This document shows, one piece after another, positions 1 to 8,654 of a DNA stretch of 64,000 nt. The notes under the pieces were generated by a model. That model was not told the origin of the DNA and did no database searches. It worked only from the letters and a program-made list of their open reading frames with translations. This DNA comes from Bifidobacterium asteroides DSM 20089. GTDB taxonomy: Bacteria > Actinomycetota > Actinomycetes > Actinomycetales > Bifidobacteriaceae. The DNA is taken from assembly GCF_002715865.1 (NCBI RefSeq), contig NZ_CP017696.1, forward strand, positions 1,302,001-1,366,000, written 5' to 3'. A program made the position numbers and the translations under genes. Each line of letters starts with the position of its first letter. Within the stretch, counting starts at the first letter, position 1.

Positions 1-27
1 GCCTGTTTATTCTTTATCAAACCCAAT

Positions 28-77
28 ACGTGGTCATGGCAAGGCCTGCCTAAAGCAATGCCTTGCCATGACCACGT
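28..77 (-). terminator. Long hairpin terminator after the GH28/symporter operon
   Basis: Two perfect 18-nt arms (ACGTGGTCATGGCAAGGC at 28-45 and its reverse complement at 60-77) enclose a 14-nt loop. The hairpin starts 15 bp past the stop codon of the symporter gene. On the minus strand it is followed by a moderately T-rich stretch rather than a clean T-run, so it may also stabilise the mRNA 3' end. Confidence 0.75.
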
Positions 78-92
78 CATCATTGAGTACTT

Positions 93-1637
93 CTACTGTC
101 CGGTCTTCCAAACATCCTCATACCGGTAACCTGTCAGGTCCTCAACGACACGCTTGGTGTCTGGGTCGACATCGGCCTTGGAGCCACCAGCCTGCAGACG
201 GTTGATCTCGTCTTTGATTATCTTGTGCGAATGCTGATCAAGGTTGAAGGTACGGGCCAGGTAGAGAGAATAGATGAAGCAAACGATTGGCACCAGGGCG
301 AAAGCCACCATGATGCCCATTTTGGCCGAACCGCTCTGCACCGAGGCATGCTGGTTGAATCCGCTCAAAGTGAGAATCCAACCGATCAAGGCGGAGCCCA
401 AAGCGCCTGTGACCTTGCGGGTAAAGGTCTGAACAGCAGCGAAGGCTCCAGCCCGCAGCTTCCCGGACACCATGGTGTCCACGTCCGGCACCAAAGGAAT
501 CACGTTCCAAACGGTGTACTCAGCCGTCTGCCTGCCTATCTGCCAGATTGCGGAAAGCAGGAAGACAAGGACGAACATGAATGTTGGGTTGAGCGTTATT
601 CCCGAGAAGTAGACGATCGCGTACGTCGCCAGGACGAATAGTTGCAGGCCAAAGGCCGTCGTCCACAGTGGCTTGGGGCCCTTCCTCTGCATGAAGAAGG
701 TGGCCACGGGGACGACCAGCATGCCAAGAATGGACAGACTGGATGCTGCCTGTGCATTGGCCTGGCTCATGCCGATCAGGAAGATGGCATAGTAGAAGAA
801 GGCGGTATTGAAGCAATCCTTGCCGAAGTAGGAGACAAAGTAAATAACCACAGTCCTGCGACAAGCCTTGGTTTTGAGTACCTGCAGGTAATCATTGGCG
901 ACTTCGCCCAGGCCCTTGTGCTTGTCCTGCTTATGGTTTGCTTCAAACTCCTGCACATGTTCAGGGGAGAACTCCCAGGTGGAGAAATAGGTGACCAAGG
1001 TCCCGGCTGCCAAGGCTATGCCAAAGATAATACCGGAAATCGTATAGGCGCTGCCGCTGTTCTCACCCAGCGCCTTGAGCAGGACGGCAGGCAGACCGGT
1101 CACGGCAAAGGTGCCGAAGGCCGAGATGAACATACGGACGGAGGAAAGCTTGACTCGCTCATCAGCATTGTCGGTCATTTCCGTAGCCAGGGTTTCATAG
1201 GCGATGTTATCGAAATCCTGCGCTGTTTCAAGAAGGAGAAGAACGACGAAATACCAGATGTAGGAACCCGGATGAATCGTGAAAAGCAGGGGGAAGCATA
1301 TGGCCGTCAGGATTGCGCCGAACAGGAACAGCGTGTGTCGCCTTCCCAGCTTCCTGCCCACCCACGTAGAGAACAGGTGGTCACTGATTCCGCCCAGGAT
1401 GCCGCAAATAGCCATATCCAAGAGCTTGAGGATGAGCAACATGGTGCCCACCAACCCGGCATTCAAATTCGCGTAGGTGGTCAGAAACACCATCAGATAG
1501 GATCCGACAAGCGTCCCCCAGGCAGAGCCATTGAGATCATTTAAGCCATAACCCAGGCTGCGCAGGAAGGTGATTTTCTTCGGAGTGTATACCCAGCGCT
1601 TCGGAGACTTCGAAGCTGATTTTGTCTTGTTTGTCAT
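93..1637 (-). CDS. GPH-family (MelB/LacS-type) sugar:cation symporter
   Basis: This 514-residue polytopic membrane protein has about 12 hydrophobic segments and the layout of the glycoside-pentoside-hexuronide:cation symporters of the MFS. The N-terminal part (residues about 30-70, SLGYGLNDLNGSAWGTLVG) is typical of that family. A hydrophilic tail of about 50 residues follows the last membrane segment. It lies 3 bp downstream of the GH28 gene and has a Shine-Dalgarno-like AAAGGT in the GH28 3' end, so the two are co-transcribed. The likely cargo is a galacturonide or related oligosaccharide released by the hydrolase; that is inferred from context, since the sequence does not define the substrate. 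Confidence 0.85.
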   Translation of the reverse strand: MTNKTKSASKSPKRWVYTPKKITFLRSLGYGLNDLNGSAWGTLVGSYLMVFLTTYANLNAGLVGTMLLILKLLDMAICGILGGISDHLFSTWVGRKLGRRHTLFLFGAILTAICFPLLFTIHPGSYIWYFVVLLLLETAQDFDNIAYETLATEMTDNADERVKLSSVRMFISAFGTFAVTGLPAVLLKALGENSGSAYTISGIIFGIALAAGTLVTYFSTWEFSPEHVQEFEANHKQDKHKGLGEVANDYLQVLKTKACRRTVVIYFVSYFGKDCFNTAFFYYAIFLIGMSQANAQAASSLSILGMLVVPVATFFMQRKGPKPLWTTAFGLQLFVLATYAIVYFSGITLNPTFMFVLVFLLSAIWQIGRQTAEYTVWNVIPLVPDVDTMVSGKLRAGAFAAVQTFTRKVTGALGSALIGWILTLSGFNQHASVQSGSAKMGIMVAFALVPIVCFIYSLYLARTFNLDQHSHKIIKDEINRLQAGGSKADVDPDTKRVVEDLTGYRYEDVWKTGQ

Positions 1638-1640
1638 CTG

Positions 1641-2954
1641 TTACCTTTGCTCTCCATTGATGTAAAGGTTGCGAACATTTATGGTTTTCAGCCCTCGATC
1701 TGCATCATGGAACAGGCCTTTGGTCGGTTCTGTATGCCAGGTCTCCATCAGCTCCTCCTCAGGGGCCAGATGCCATTCGAACTGATCGATGCTGACGTTT
1801 TCGATGGGACTCTCGGGGAGCCCAACGATGAAGGCGGCGGTTGAACGGACGTTGTCGGCCCGTACGTCTTCAATCCTGATATTGCGAATATGAGGGGTGG
1901 TCGCTTCCACCGGTTGCGCCGACTTGCTGAGGACGTAATCCTCCTCCTGGGGTAGAACCCCAGGTGCAAAATACATGCCCAGGACGATCGGGCACCAGCA
2001 GTGATCCATTTCAAGATGACGCAAGGTGATCCCCTTTATGGTGCCGCCGCGCCCCCGCCTGCTTTTCAGGCGTATGCCACGTTGAGTGCCTGAGAAGGTA
2101 CATTTTTCCACATTCACGTCATTGATGCCCCCAGCGGTTTCGCTGCCAATGGCTATACCGCCGTGACTGGCCAGGATGGTGCAGTCTTTTACATTGACAT
2201 GTGCCGTCGGCTTGTTGACGCGCAGTCCGTCGGGGCCACTGCCCGATTTGAGGGTGATGGCATCATCACCCACATCGAACAAAGAGTTCGACACAGCAAC
2301 GTTCGTTGAAGAATCAATATCCAAAGCATCCGTATTAATGGCGTTCGCCGGGTTCCTGACAGTCACGCCATCAATGGTCACCTGCGTGCAATAGACAAAA
2401 TGAATAGTCCAGAATGGCGAATTTTGAACAGTGATCCCCTTTAGTTTGACCGCTGTGCACTTCCAGAACTGTATAAGCGGAGGTCTCAGGAATTGCGTCG
2501 AAGGACGCGCCCCGCCACCTGCGCGTTCCTTGTAATCAGGGTTGAGCCTGGCAAGTTCCAGCTCGTAGTCTTCCTGCGGCTGCGTTCTGTCGGTGCGTTC
2601 GATCTGCGCAAAGGTACGCCACCACCATGCTCCATTGCCATCGATAATCCCCTCTCCGTCAATGGTTATATTGTGGCAGTCCGCCGCATAGAGCAGAGGA
2701 TGCATGGCATGGCATTCAATCCCCTCCCATCGTGTCCAAATGGGCTTATACAGGTGCGGATCATCCTTGAATTTCAGAACCGCACCTTTTTCGAGAATGA
2801 TGGTGAGATCGGAAATGAGCTCGAGCGGCCCTGTTTCCGTGGTCCCCTTGGGTATGGTCAGCACCCTCGCCCCATCGCATTTCGCCAAGTGATCTATAGC
2901 CTCTTGAATGCTGGAGAAATCACCGGCACTCACCGTCGTGGTATCTTTATTCAT
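1641..2954 (-). CDS. Glycoside hydrolase family 28 (polygalacturonase-like)
   Basis: The 437-residue protein has a right-handed beta-helix repeat pattern and the four GH28 signature blocks in order: NTDALDID (canonical NTD), GDDAI (catalytic Asp pair), SHGGIAIGSE (canonical GHG region) and RGIRLKSRRGRGG (canonical RIK). GH28 enzymes hydrolyse alpha-1,4-galacturonosyl bonds in pectin or related rhamnogalacturonan bonds. No signal peptide is visible, so it probably acts in the cytoplasm on short imported oligomers, which fits the symporter encoded just downstream. AAAGGAG precedes the ATG. An AraC-type regulator is transcribed divergently from a 129-bp gap. The family call is firm; the exact linkage specificity is open. 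Confidence 0.9.
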   Translation of the reverse strand: MNKDTTTVSAGDFSSIQEAIDHLAKCDGARVLTIPKGTTETGPLELISDLTIILEKGAVLKFKDDPHLYKPIWTRWEGIECHAMHPLLYAADCHNITIDGEGIIDGNGAWWWRTFAQIERTDRTQPQEDYELELARLNPDYKERAGGGARPSTQFLRPPLIQFWKCTAVKLKGITVQNSPFWTIHFVYCTQVTIDGVTVRNPANAINTDALDIDSSTNVAVSNSLFDVGDDAITLKSGSGPDGLRVNKPTAHVNVKDCTILASHGGIAIGSETAGGINDVNVEKCTFSGTQRGIRLKSRRGRGGTIKGITLRHLEMDHCWCPIVLGMYFAPGVLPQEEDYVLSKSAQPVEATTPHIRNIRIEDVRADNVRSTAAFIVGLPESPIENVSIDQFEWHLAPEEELMETWHTEPTKGLFHDADRGLKTINVRNLYINGEQR

Positions 2955-2980
2955 ATAGTCAAGGACTCCTTTGTTTCCTC

Positions 2981-3039
2981 GTTTAACAAAATGATATGTA
3001 GGGCGACGATGTCCCCGTTCCAGAACTTGTGTAACAAAA
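2981..3039. promoter_or_regulatory. Direct repeat GTKTAACAAAA in the GH28/AraC divergent gap
   Basis: GTTTAACAAAA (2981-2991) and GTGTAACAAAA (3029-3039) lie on the same strand, 48 bp apart, in the short gap between GH28 and the AraC gene. AraC-family proteins often bind direct repeats, so these are candidate operator half-sites. Assignment to this regulator is inference. Confidence 0.4.
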
Positions 3040-3083
3040 CCACAGGTCTGTTAGCGTTCCATAGAGGATGGCGATCAAAGAAG

Positions 3084-4052
3084 ATGGATATCGACAAGAT
3101 ACTATTCTCAATGAGTCAGGACGAGCTGAAAAACGTCCGAGAGCACAGGAAGATGACTGAAATCAAAAACAGTTCATTCACCCTGAAGAACGGCCGGGTC
3201 ATTATCAGAGACTCATATTTTCTGAATGACAGAAAGGTCTATATCAGCAAGTGCTCCAGATTCGCCGACTATCCGGAACACGGCCACAGCTTTCTGGAGA
3301 TGAACTACGTCTACTCCGGAAGCTCCAGTCAGACAGTGAACGGTCAGCAGCAACACCTCAATATGGGCGATCTGCTCCTCATGTCAAAAAACACCGTTCA
3401 CGCAATTGCTGCGCCCAGCCGGGAGGACATCATAATCAACCTCATGTTTCCGGTCGAGAATTTTGATGCCAGCAGCCTGGGAAGCATCATGCACTACAAC
3501 GCATATGTTTTTGACTTCCTCATGCACAATATGACCAGCCAGGACGAGAGCACATACATGATATTCAGGAGCTCAAAATACCCGACGATACAACAGCTGC
3601 TGAGGCAAATCATGGAAAAATACTATTCGGACAGCTATCTGACCGGCGAGATTATCCGACTGGAGGTCACAATCCTATTCATGGAACTGATCGAGAACGT
3701 ACCCGTAGAGACGTATCGAGAGGATCAGCAGCAGGTCATTCATGATCCGGTACTGAAAGTCCTGCAGATGCTTCGGGAGAATGCCGCCGATCTGACTCTG
3801 GAAGAAACCGCACGGGAGCTAGGTTATAACCGCAATTACCTGGGAAGCCTGATCAAGAAGCGCACAGGAAGAACGTTTAAGGAAATTCAGACTGACGAAC
3901 GTCTCAACCGAGCGCATTTCCTGGCTGAGAATACACAGCTGCCGATGGACAAGATCATTGCCATGGTCGGCTGGAGCAATAAAACCTATTTTTACAAAAA
4001 ATACCGAACCAGATACGGTTGTTTGCCACGCGGCAACGACGGAAGCAAATAG
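3084..4052 (+). CDS. AraC-family transcriptional regulator with cupin sensor
   Basis: From the ATG at 3084 this is a 322-residue protein. The N-terminal half carries a cupin-like sensor (PEHGHSFLEMNYVYSG, then a GDLLLM segment). The C-terminal ~100 residues are a double helix-turn-helix AraC domain (LTLEETARELGYNRNYLGSL and later MVGWSNKTYFYKKYR). The reading frame stays open further upstream across the GH28 start, but the residues before 3084 match no regulator and overlap the neighbouring gene, so 3084 was chosen. It is divergent from GH28 and the symporter and is the obvious local activator, probably responding to a pectin-derived sugar. It ends in convergence with the copper protein gene. 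Confidence 0.88.
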   Translation: MDIDKILFSMSQDELKNVREHRKMTEIKNSSFTLKNGRVIIRDSYFLNDRKVYISKCSRFADYPEHGHSFLEMNYVYSGSSSQTVNGQQQHLNMGDLLLMSKNTVHAIAAPSREDIIINLMFPVENFDASSLGSIMHYNAYVFDFLMHNMTSQDESTYMIFRSSKYPTIQQLLRQIMEKYYSDSYLTGEIIRLEVTILFMELIENVPVETYREDQQQVIHDPVLKVLQMLRENAADLTLEETARELGYNRNYLGSLIKKRTGRTFKEIQTDERLNRAHFLAENTQLPMDKIIAMVGWSNKTYFYKKYRTRYGCLPRGNDGSK

Positions 4053-4154
4053 GACTTGCATCCGGGCTCCCAGAAATATCCTCACAACCACACACATATC
4101 CATAAAGGCGAAGAGAACATTTTTCTACATGGACGCCTACCGGCCTGCACACGT

Positions 4155-6809
4155 TCATGAAACCTGCAGGATGCCGTGGGCGCCCTTTTCGGCCAGGCTC
4201 ATGACGTGGTTGACTATGGAATAGTCACCCGGCTGATCGACCCTGAGCTCGACAAAGCCGCCTTGGGCCGGCAACAAGGGCAGTACCTGCGCTCCGGCCG
4301 ATGAGACAGAGGAATTACCTCCTGAACCTCCACCTATCAGATAACGGCCCTCGGTCCAGACCGTATCGAACTGGGTTCCCACGATATGGAAGGACAGCGG
4401 CTGGTTGGGTCCGGCATCCAGAACCCAGATGCGGACCCTTTGCCCCTTCCCCAGCTTGAGGGGGTGGGCGTCATATTGAAAGGCCCGTCCGTTGAAGGTC
4501 ATGATATCCGGGCTCATGGCCGCCACCCTTTCAGCATCGGCAGTCCCTCCATTGGACCCCAGATAGATCTCGGACTGGACCAGAACATATTCAGCAGCCA
4601 CTGGCGGAAGGGCGCCGTCATCCACGACCACAGCCCCATACATGCCGTTGGCTATATGGTTTGACATGGGGTCGCTGCTGCAGTGGTACATCCAAATGCC
4701 AGCCCGATCAGCGGTGAAGGTGTACAGGAGCTCCTTGCCTGGCTCGATGTTGCGCATCATGGTCTGGGGGACGGCCGGACCAGCATGAAAGTCAATGGAA
4801 TGGCTCATGCTTCCCCTGTTTCTGATGGTGACTTCAAAGGTGTCTCCCACCCGGCCTCTGAGCACCGGACCCTGGGCCAAGGGCCTCGACCCCTCATCCC
4901 GCGGATCGCCCTCATCATCAAAGCTCCATACCGTGCGCGTAAGCCCTGCTGCCACCTGCTCCTTACGTTCCTTGACATCCAGGGTGTACTTTCTGGTACC
5001 AGCCCTCCCCTGGTCATCCAGGGGCGGAAGAGTGGCCTTGGCAGGGTCGCTCTTCTCGGCCTGCGACTTGAGCTTGGATGCCGAAGGGACCTGGCTCATG
5101 GTCATCTTCTGAGCGGAGGACTGCACTTGCTCGGTAGTTGTTCCACCCCTGGCCTTGACCTTGAGCTCCATGCCCATCTGACGGTGTCCTGCCAGCGAGC
5201 ACCATCCCAATGTGTCGCCGCCCAGGACGCCCACGTCGACCGAGACGCTCTGGCCTACAGGAACGGATCCCGTGCTCTTGCCATTGGCGAAAACCAAGTC
5301 ATGCCGCTGATCTCCGGTGTTCTGAAATTCTACAACCAACCGGTCGCCTGCATTGATGGTGATGGAATCCGGCACAAAGGCCATCCCCTTTACCCTGATT
5401 GATGCTCTGCTGGTGTGACCAGTCGGCTGGATGCTCTTTGACGATGCCTCCTGGACGCCTCCAGTATTGGGCGCAGCCCCGACCGAGACAGCCAGAGTCG
5501 GCCGGAAGGCCATCAAAACCATGGCAGCCACCAGGACCAGCACGGTAGCCGCGGTGGCAACCAGATCCGTCCTCAGGGCCAGGGTCCCGACATGTTCGGT
5601 TTGCGAGTCCTCGGGCTGGCGACGACGGTAGCGTTTGGATGCCAGAACCTGCTTGCCACGAGCAGCCAGGTAAACCACAGTCATCATCATGGAGAGGATT
5701 CCCAGGACGTTCAGCAGGTTTCCCGCCTTCCATAAGGGCGTGTAGAGCCGGATGGCTCCAAGAAGCCTGATCAGCAAACCAACCTGCATAAGTGCCCAGG
5801 CACCCCAGAGGAGGGGGTGAAAAGGCAGGGGCCTGCGAATGACCGAGGGAACGATCATACAGACATGGGCGATGACCATGGTCATGATGAATCCCACAGC
5901 CAAGGCATGCAGCGCCATATCGCCCCAGTAGGCGCTGGAATCCAAGGGCGCCACCATCCAGATGAGCGCAGCCAGAAGCCCCCAGGCGTAGGCCGACAGC
6001 ATGCAGGTGCCCATGAATCCTGGCAGACCGCCATGCCGGAAGGTGCCTTTGGCCACATCGTGACTGGCCATGACCAGGAGAAGCAGGGCCAAAGCCAATC
6101 CCAGAAGCGGATAACCGACCGAAGGCACCATGGCTTGAACAGGCAGCATCAGGACAGTCAGGAGGCTCAAAACCAGAATTCCCGATTCAAGTCGGATATC
6201 CGAGAAGACCGCCCTGGCCAGCTCCACCCGCTCCCCGACGATGGTCAGAATCAGAAAGAAGAGCCAGGTTGGAGCCAGAACCGAGGCGTCCAATCCTGCA
6301 ACCCATCCAAAAGCTCCGACCAGACCCACCAGGGATCCGAGAACCTGTATGAGAACCTCTGCAGAAGGCTGACGGTGCCAGATGGCCAGATACATGGCCG
6401 TCAGGACTAACATGGACAAAGTCCACGGAATGCCGCCAAAAAACTCCACCCTGACCCATGACGGGGCAGCAGCGCGGCTCGAAACTATGAGCGAGAGCAG
6501 GCAGAGCAGAGACCCCAGCAAGCCCAAGGCAGGAGCAAGAAAGCCCCAGGAGGGTTTCTTGGATCCGCCGCTGCGATAAGCCACCGCCCTCTCCAGACCA
6601 ATGGCGGCGCCCAAAAACCCATAGACCATGAGCCCGCCGTGCAGGTCAGCCAGGGGAACCCTGTCTGAAGGGTGAATCAGGTCCGCACGAATCAGCGCCG
6701 CTACAAGGCCAAGCAGCGCAGCCAGACCTGCGCCTATGAGAAGGGCCATCCTGGATCTGGGCAAAGCGGTTCTGCCGCCGGACTTGCGCATCTTCTGATC
6801 ATTCTGCAT
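4155..6809 (-). CDS. Membrane-anchored tripartite cupredoxin protein, NirK/AniA-like copper nitrite reductase fusion
   Basis: The 884-residue protein has three parts. Residues about 20-440 hold roughly 11 membrane helices with LHGGLMVYGFLGAAIGLERA and ALHALAVGFIM motifs, resembling NnrS-like membrane domains. Residues about 465-555 form a cupredoxin with type 1 copper ligands H503, C537, H542 and M547. Residues about 610-884 form two further cupredoxin domains matching copper nitrite reductase: type 1 ligands H670, C710, H718, M723; type 2 ligands H675, H709, H868; and the catalytic pair D673 and H808 (Asp98 and His255 of NirK). Keeping both catalytic residues favours nitrite-to-NO chemistry over a plain laccase activity. 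It is divergent from a SufR-like regulator. Activity is inferred from residues only. Confidence 0.85.
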   Translation of the reverse strand: MQNDQKMRKSGGRTALPRSRMALLIGAGLAALLGLVAALIRADLIHPSDRVPLADLHGGLMVYGFLGAAIGLERAVAYRSGGSKKPSWGFLAPALGLLGSLLCLLSLIVSSRAAAPSWVRVEFFGGIPWTLSMLVLTAMYLAIWHRQPSAEVLIQVLGSLVGLVGAFGWVAGLDASVLAPTWLFFLILTIVGERVELARAVFSDIRLESGILVLSLLTVLMLPVQAMVPSVGYPLLGLALALLLLVMASHDVAKGTFRHGGLPGFMGTCMLSAYAWGLLAALIWMVAPLDSSAYWGDMALHALAVGFIMTMVIAHVCMIVPSVIRRPLPFHPLLWGAWALMQVGLLIRLLGAIRLYTPLWKAGNLLNVLGILSMMMTVVYLAARGKQVLASKRYRRRQPEDSQTEHVGTLALRTDLVATAATVLVLVAAMVLMAFRPTLAVSVGAAPNTGGVQEASSKSIQPTGHTSRASIRVKGMAFVPDSITINAGDRLVVEFQNTGDQRHDLVFANGKSTGSVPVGQSVSVDVGVLGGDTLGWCSLAGHRQMGMELKVKARGGTTTEQVQSSAQKMTMSQVPSASKLKSQAEKSDPAKATLPPLDDQGRAGTRKYTLDVKERKEQVAAGLTRTVWSFDDEGDPRDEGSRPLAQGPVLRGRVGDTFEVTIRNRGSMSHSIDFHAGPAVPQTMMRNIEPGKELLYTFTADRAGIWMYHCSSDPMSNHIANGMYGAVVVDDGALPPVAAEYVLVQSEIYLGSNGGTADAERVAAMSPDIMTFNGRAFQYDAHPLKLGKGQRVRIWVLDAGPNQPLSFHIVGTQFDTVWTEGRYLIGGGSGGNSSVSSAGAQVLPLLPAQGGFVELRVDQPGDYSIVNHVMSLAEKGAHGILQVS

Positions 6810-6832
6810 GGGTCTGTCCGCCTTGCCCTGGG

Positions 6833-6868
6833 TTGATAATTAATTTGATAGTTATACAATTTAATCGA
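6833..6868 (+). promoter_or_regulatory. Promoter of a probably leaderless mRNA, overlapping an imperfect palindrome
   Basis: TTGATA (6833-6838) and TACAAT (6855-6860) are separated by 16 bp, which places transcription start at about 6867-6868. That coincides with the regulator ATG at 6868, and no Shine-Dalgarno sequence precedes it. The spacer and -10 box contain an imperfect inverted repeat (ATTAATTTGATA near 6839-6850 against TATACAATTTAAT at 6853-6865). It could be an operator serving both divergent units. Confidence 0.55.
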
Positions 6869-7620
6869 TGAGTCAGGAAATTCAAGCCCGCAAGCGACGG
6901 GACCAAACGCCCTCCAGGCGAAGAAGCGGGGAAGAGATCCGCTCCGCAATCTTGGATTACCTGCATACGTCAGCCGAACGGACCGGTACAGGTCTTACCG
7001 CGCAGCAAATCGGAACAGCCTTCGACATCCATCCGACGACCGCCCGTTTCCATCTTGAACGTCTGGTCGAACAAGGTGATGCAGTCCGCCAGAGAAAAGA
7101 CCATGATGGTCAATCAGCCGGTCGAGGCAGACCAGCTGTCATCTACTCCCCCACATCCATGAACCGAGCCAGGGAGGATATGATCTCCTCGCTCTGCATG
7201 GCTCTGGAAACCGCCTGCCCCGATACCCGAAGCAGAAACAGAGCCGCGCTGAAAGCGGGCATGGCCTGGGGCCGAACCCTGGCCAAGCAGAGCAGGGAAA
7301 ATACAGAAAATGACATTCCACCGAGCCTCACTCAGACGCTGTTGAATGCTCTGACCACCCTGGGTTTTGCTCCGGTGAGAGCGCAGCCGAATACAACATG
7401 CCTGTATCTGACCTCATGCCCCTTCTTGTACAGCGTCGGCAGCCATCCCATTATCTGCACAATCCATCTGGGCATGATCCAAGGGCTCGTGGATGGCAGA
7501 AACAAGAAGGCCGGCGACAAACAATCCAGCGTATCCTTGAAACCCTTGTCCTCACCAAAAGGCTGCTTTCTGAAAGTAGTGAAAGCGGATAGTCGATCAA
7601 AAATGAGAGTAAAGCAATGA
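6868..7620 (+). CDS. SufR/ArsR-like winged-helix regulator with cysteine cluster
   Basis: This is a 250-residue protein. Residues about 20-95 form a winged helix-turn-helix ([20 protein letters not shown] followed by a basic wing [10 protein letters not shown]). The C-terminal half has cysteines at 178, 184, 197 and 233, with C184 and C197 spaced C-x12-C in an [18 protein letters not shown] context. That pattern resembles the iron-sulfur-binding region of SufR-type repressors. An Fe-S or nitric-oxide/redox sensing role is therefore likely but inferred. It opens an operon with ferredoxin and a DNA glycosylase (4-bp ATGA overlaps at both junctions) and faces the copper protein gene. The basic N-terminus (residues 8-20) is unusually Arg-rich. 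Confidence 0.75.
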   Translation: MSQEIQARKRRDQTPSRRRSGEEIRSAILDYLHTSAERTGTGLTAQQIGTAFDIHPTTARFHLERLVEQGDAVRQRKDHDGQSAGRGRPAVIYSPTSMNRAREDMISSLCMALETACPDTRSRNRAALKAGMAWGRTLAKQSRENTENDIPPSLTQTLLNALTTLGFAPVRAQPNTTCLYLTSCPFLYSVGSHPIICTIHLGMIQGLVDGRNKKAGDKQSSVSLKPLSSPKGCFLKVVKADSRSKMRVKQ

Positions 7621-8003
7621 CCTACGTGATTGCCCAGCCCTGCGTGGACGTCAAAGACAAGGCCTGCGTGGATGAATGCCCGGTGGATTGCATCTACGAG
7701 GGCCCCAGAAATCTGTACATCAACCCCAACGAATGCATCGACTGCGGTGCCTGCGAGCCTGTCTGCCCTGTAGAGGCAATCTTCTACGAGGAGGACCTGC
7801 CAGAGGAATGGACCTGGTTCAAGGATGCCTCCGAGGACTTCTTCGCCCAGGTCGGTGATGCCGGTGGCGCCCAGGCCCAGGGACCCTACAATCACGACCA
7901 TCCACAGGTCGCCGCCCTGCCCCACCAGGATAATTTCGTCTGCATTCAGCCGGAATCACGCGGCCAGCGCGCGGTCTGGGTCCGCAAGGACCAGGCTGAA
8001 TGA
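7617..8003 (+). CDS. fdxA: 7Fe/8Fe-type ferredoxin (FdxA-like)
   Basis: The 128-residue protein begins [20 protein letters not shown], the standard start of actinobacterial FdxA. Eight cysteines at 9, 17, 21, 25, 40, 43, 46 and 50 can ligate a [3Fe-4S] and a [4Fe-4S] cluster or two cubanes. It acts as a cytoplasmic one- or two-electron carrier. It is about 20 residues longer than the usual ~107, through an acidic, Gly/Gln-rich tail that ends in VWVRKDQAE. The start overlaps the regulator stop (ATGA) and its stop overlaps the start of the glycosylase gene, so all three are translationally coupled. Confidence 0.92.
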   Translation: MTYVIAQPCVDVKDKACVDECPVDCIYEGPRNLYINPNECIDCGACEPVCPVEAIFYEEDLPEEWTWFKDASEDFFAQVGDAGGAQAQGPYNHDHPQVAALPHQDNFVCIQPESRGQRAVWVRKDQAE

Positions 8004-8605
8004 AGACCGTTTCAAGCCAGGATGATCACCTGGTCTTCCCTGACTTTCTGGATCGCCCTGTGGATCAGGCAGCTCGGATGCTTCTGGGCTGCCTGATTAT
8101 CCGGGACTACCAGTCAGAGGGGGAACAGGCCTGGGTTCGGATCGTGGAAACCGAGGCCTACGATCAGAATGATCCGGCCAGCCATGCCTACCATGGACGA
8201 TCGGCGCGCAACGCCGCCCTCTTCGGCCCCAGCGGACACATGTATGTCTACTTCACTTATGGAATGCACTACTGCATGAATATCTCCTGCCAGGAGGACG
8301 GATTCGGGGCAGGTGTGCTGATTCGAGCCTGCCAGCCGGTGCAGGGTGTGGATCCTCTGCGCAGTCACAGGCACGGCCGCCACCCGGACCGTGAACTGAC
8401 CAACGGTCCCGCCAAGCTCTGTCAGGCCTTGGACATCGACAAGCGCAACTACGGACATGACCTCAGAAAACCGCCCATCCGCCTGGCAGCCGCCAGTCTG
8501 GACCGGGACGAGACCATCACGGCAACCCCCCGAATTGGCATATCCCACGCCAAGGAGACCCTGCGGAGGTTCGTCATCACCGGCAACCCCTACCTGTCGC
8601 GATGA
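8000..8605 (+). CDS. 3-methyladenine DNA glycosylase (AAG/MPG family)
   Basis: This is a 201-residue member of the alkyladenine DNA glycosylase fold. The conserved VETEAY (active-site Glu region), [20 protein letters not shown] and [14 protein letters not shown] blocks are present, as is the [10 protein letters not shown] segment near residue 135. It excises alkylated or deaminated purines in base excision repair. It is the last gene of the regulator-ferredoxin operon (4-bp overlap). That placement would tie DNA repair to the same redox or nitrosative signal, since nitrosation produces hypoxanthine, a known AAG substrate. The family call is firm; the regulatory link is inference. Confidence 0.93.
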   Translation: MKTVSSQDDHLVFPDFLDRPVDQAARMLLGCLIIRDYQSEGEQAWVRIVETEAYDQNDPASHAYHGRSARNAALFGPSGHMYVYFTYGMHYCMNISCQEDGFGAGVLIRACQPVQGVDPLRSHRHGRHPDRELTNGPAKLCQALDIDKRNYGHDLRKPPIRLAAASLDRDETITATPRIGISHAKETLRRFVITGNPYLSR

Positions 8606-8654
8606 TTAGGCGGAGAACCTGCACTTCTGACTTGTACAGCTTACGGGGTGTGAC

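Noticed and set aside
2493-3083. Extended N-terminus of the AraC gene
   Set aside because: It runs antisense through GH28 and has no regulator similarity; the AraC fold begins after ATG 3084.
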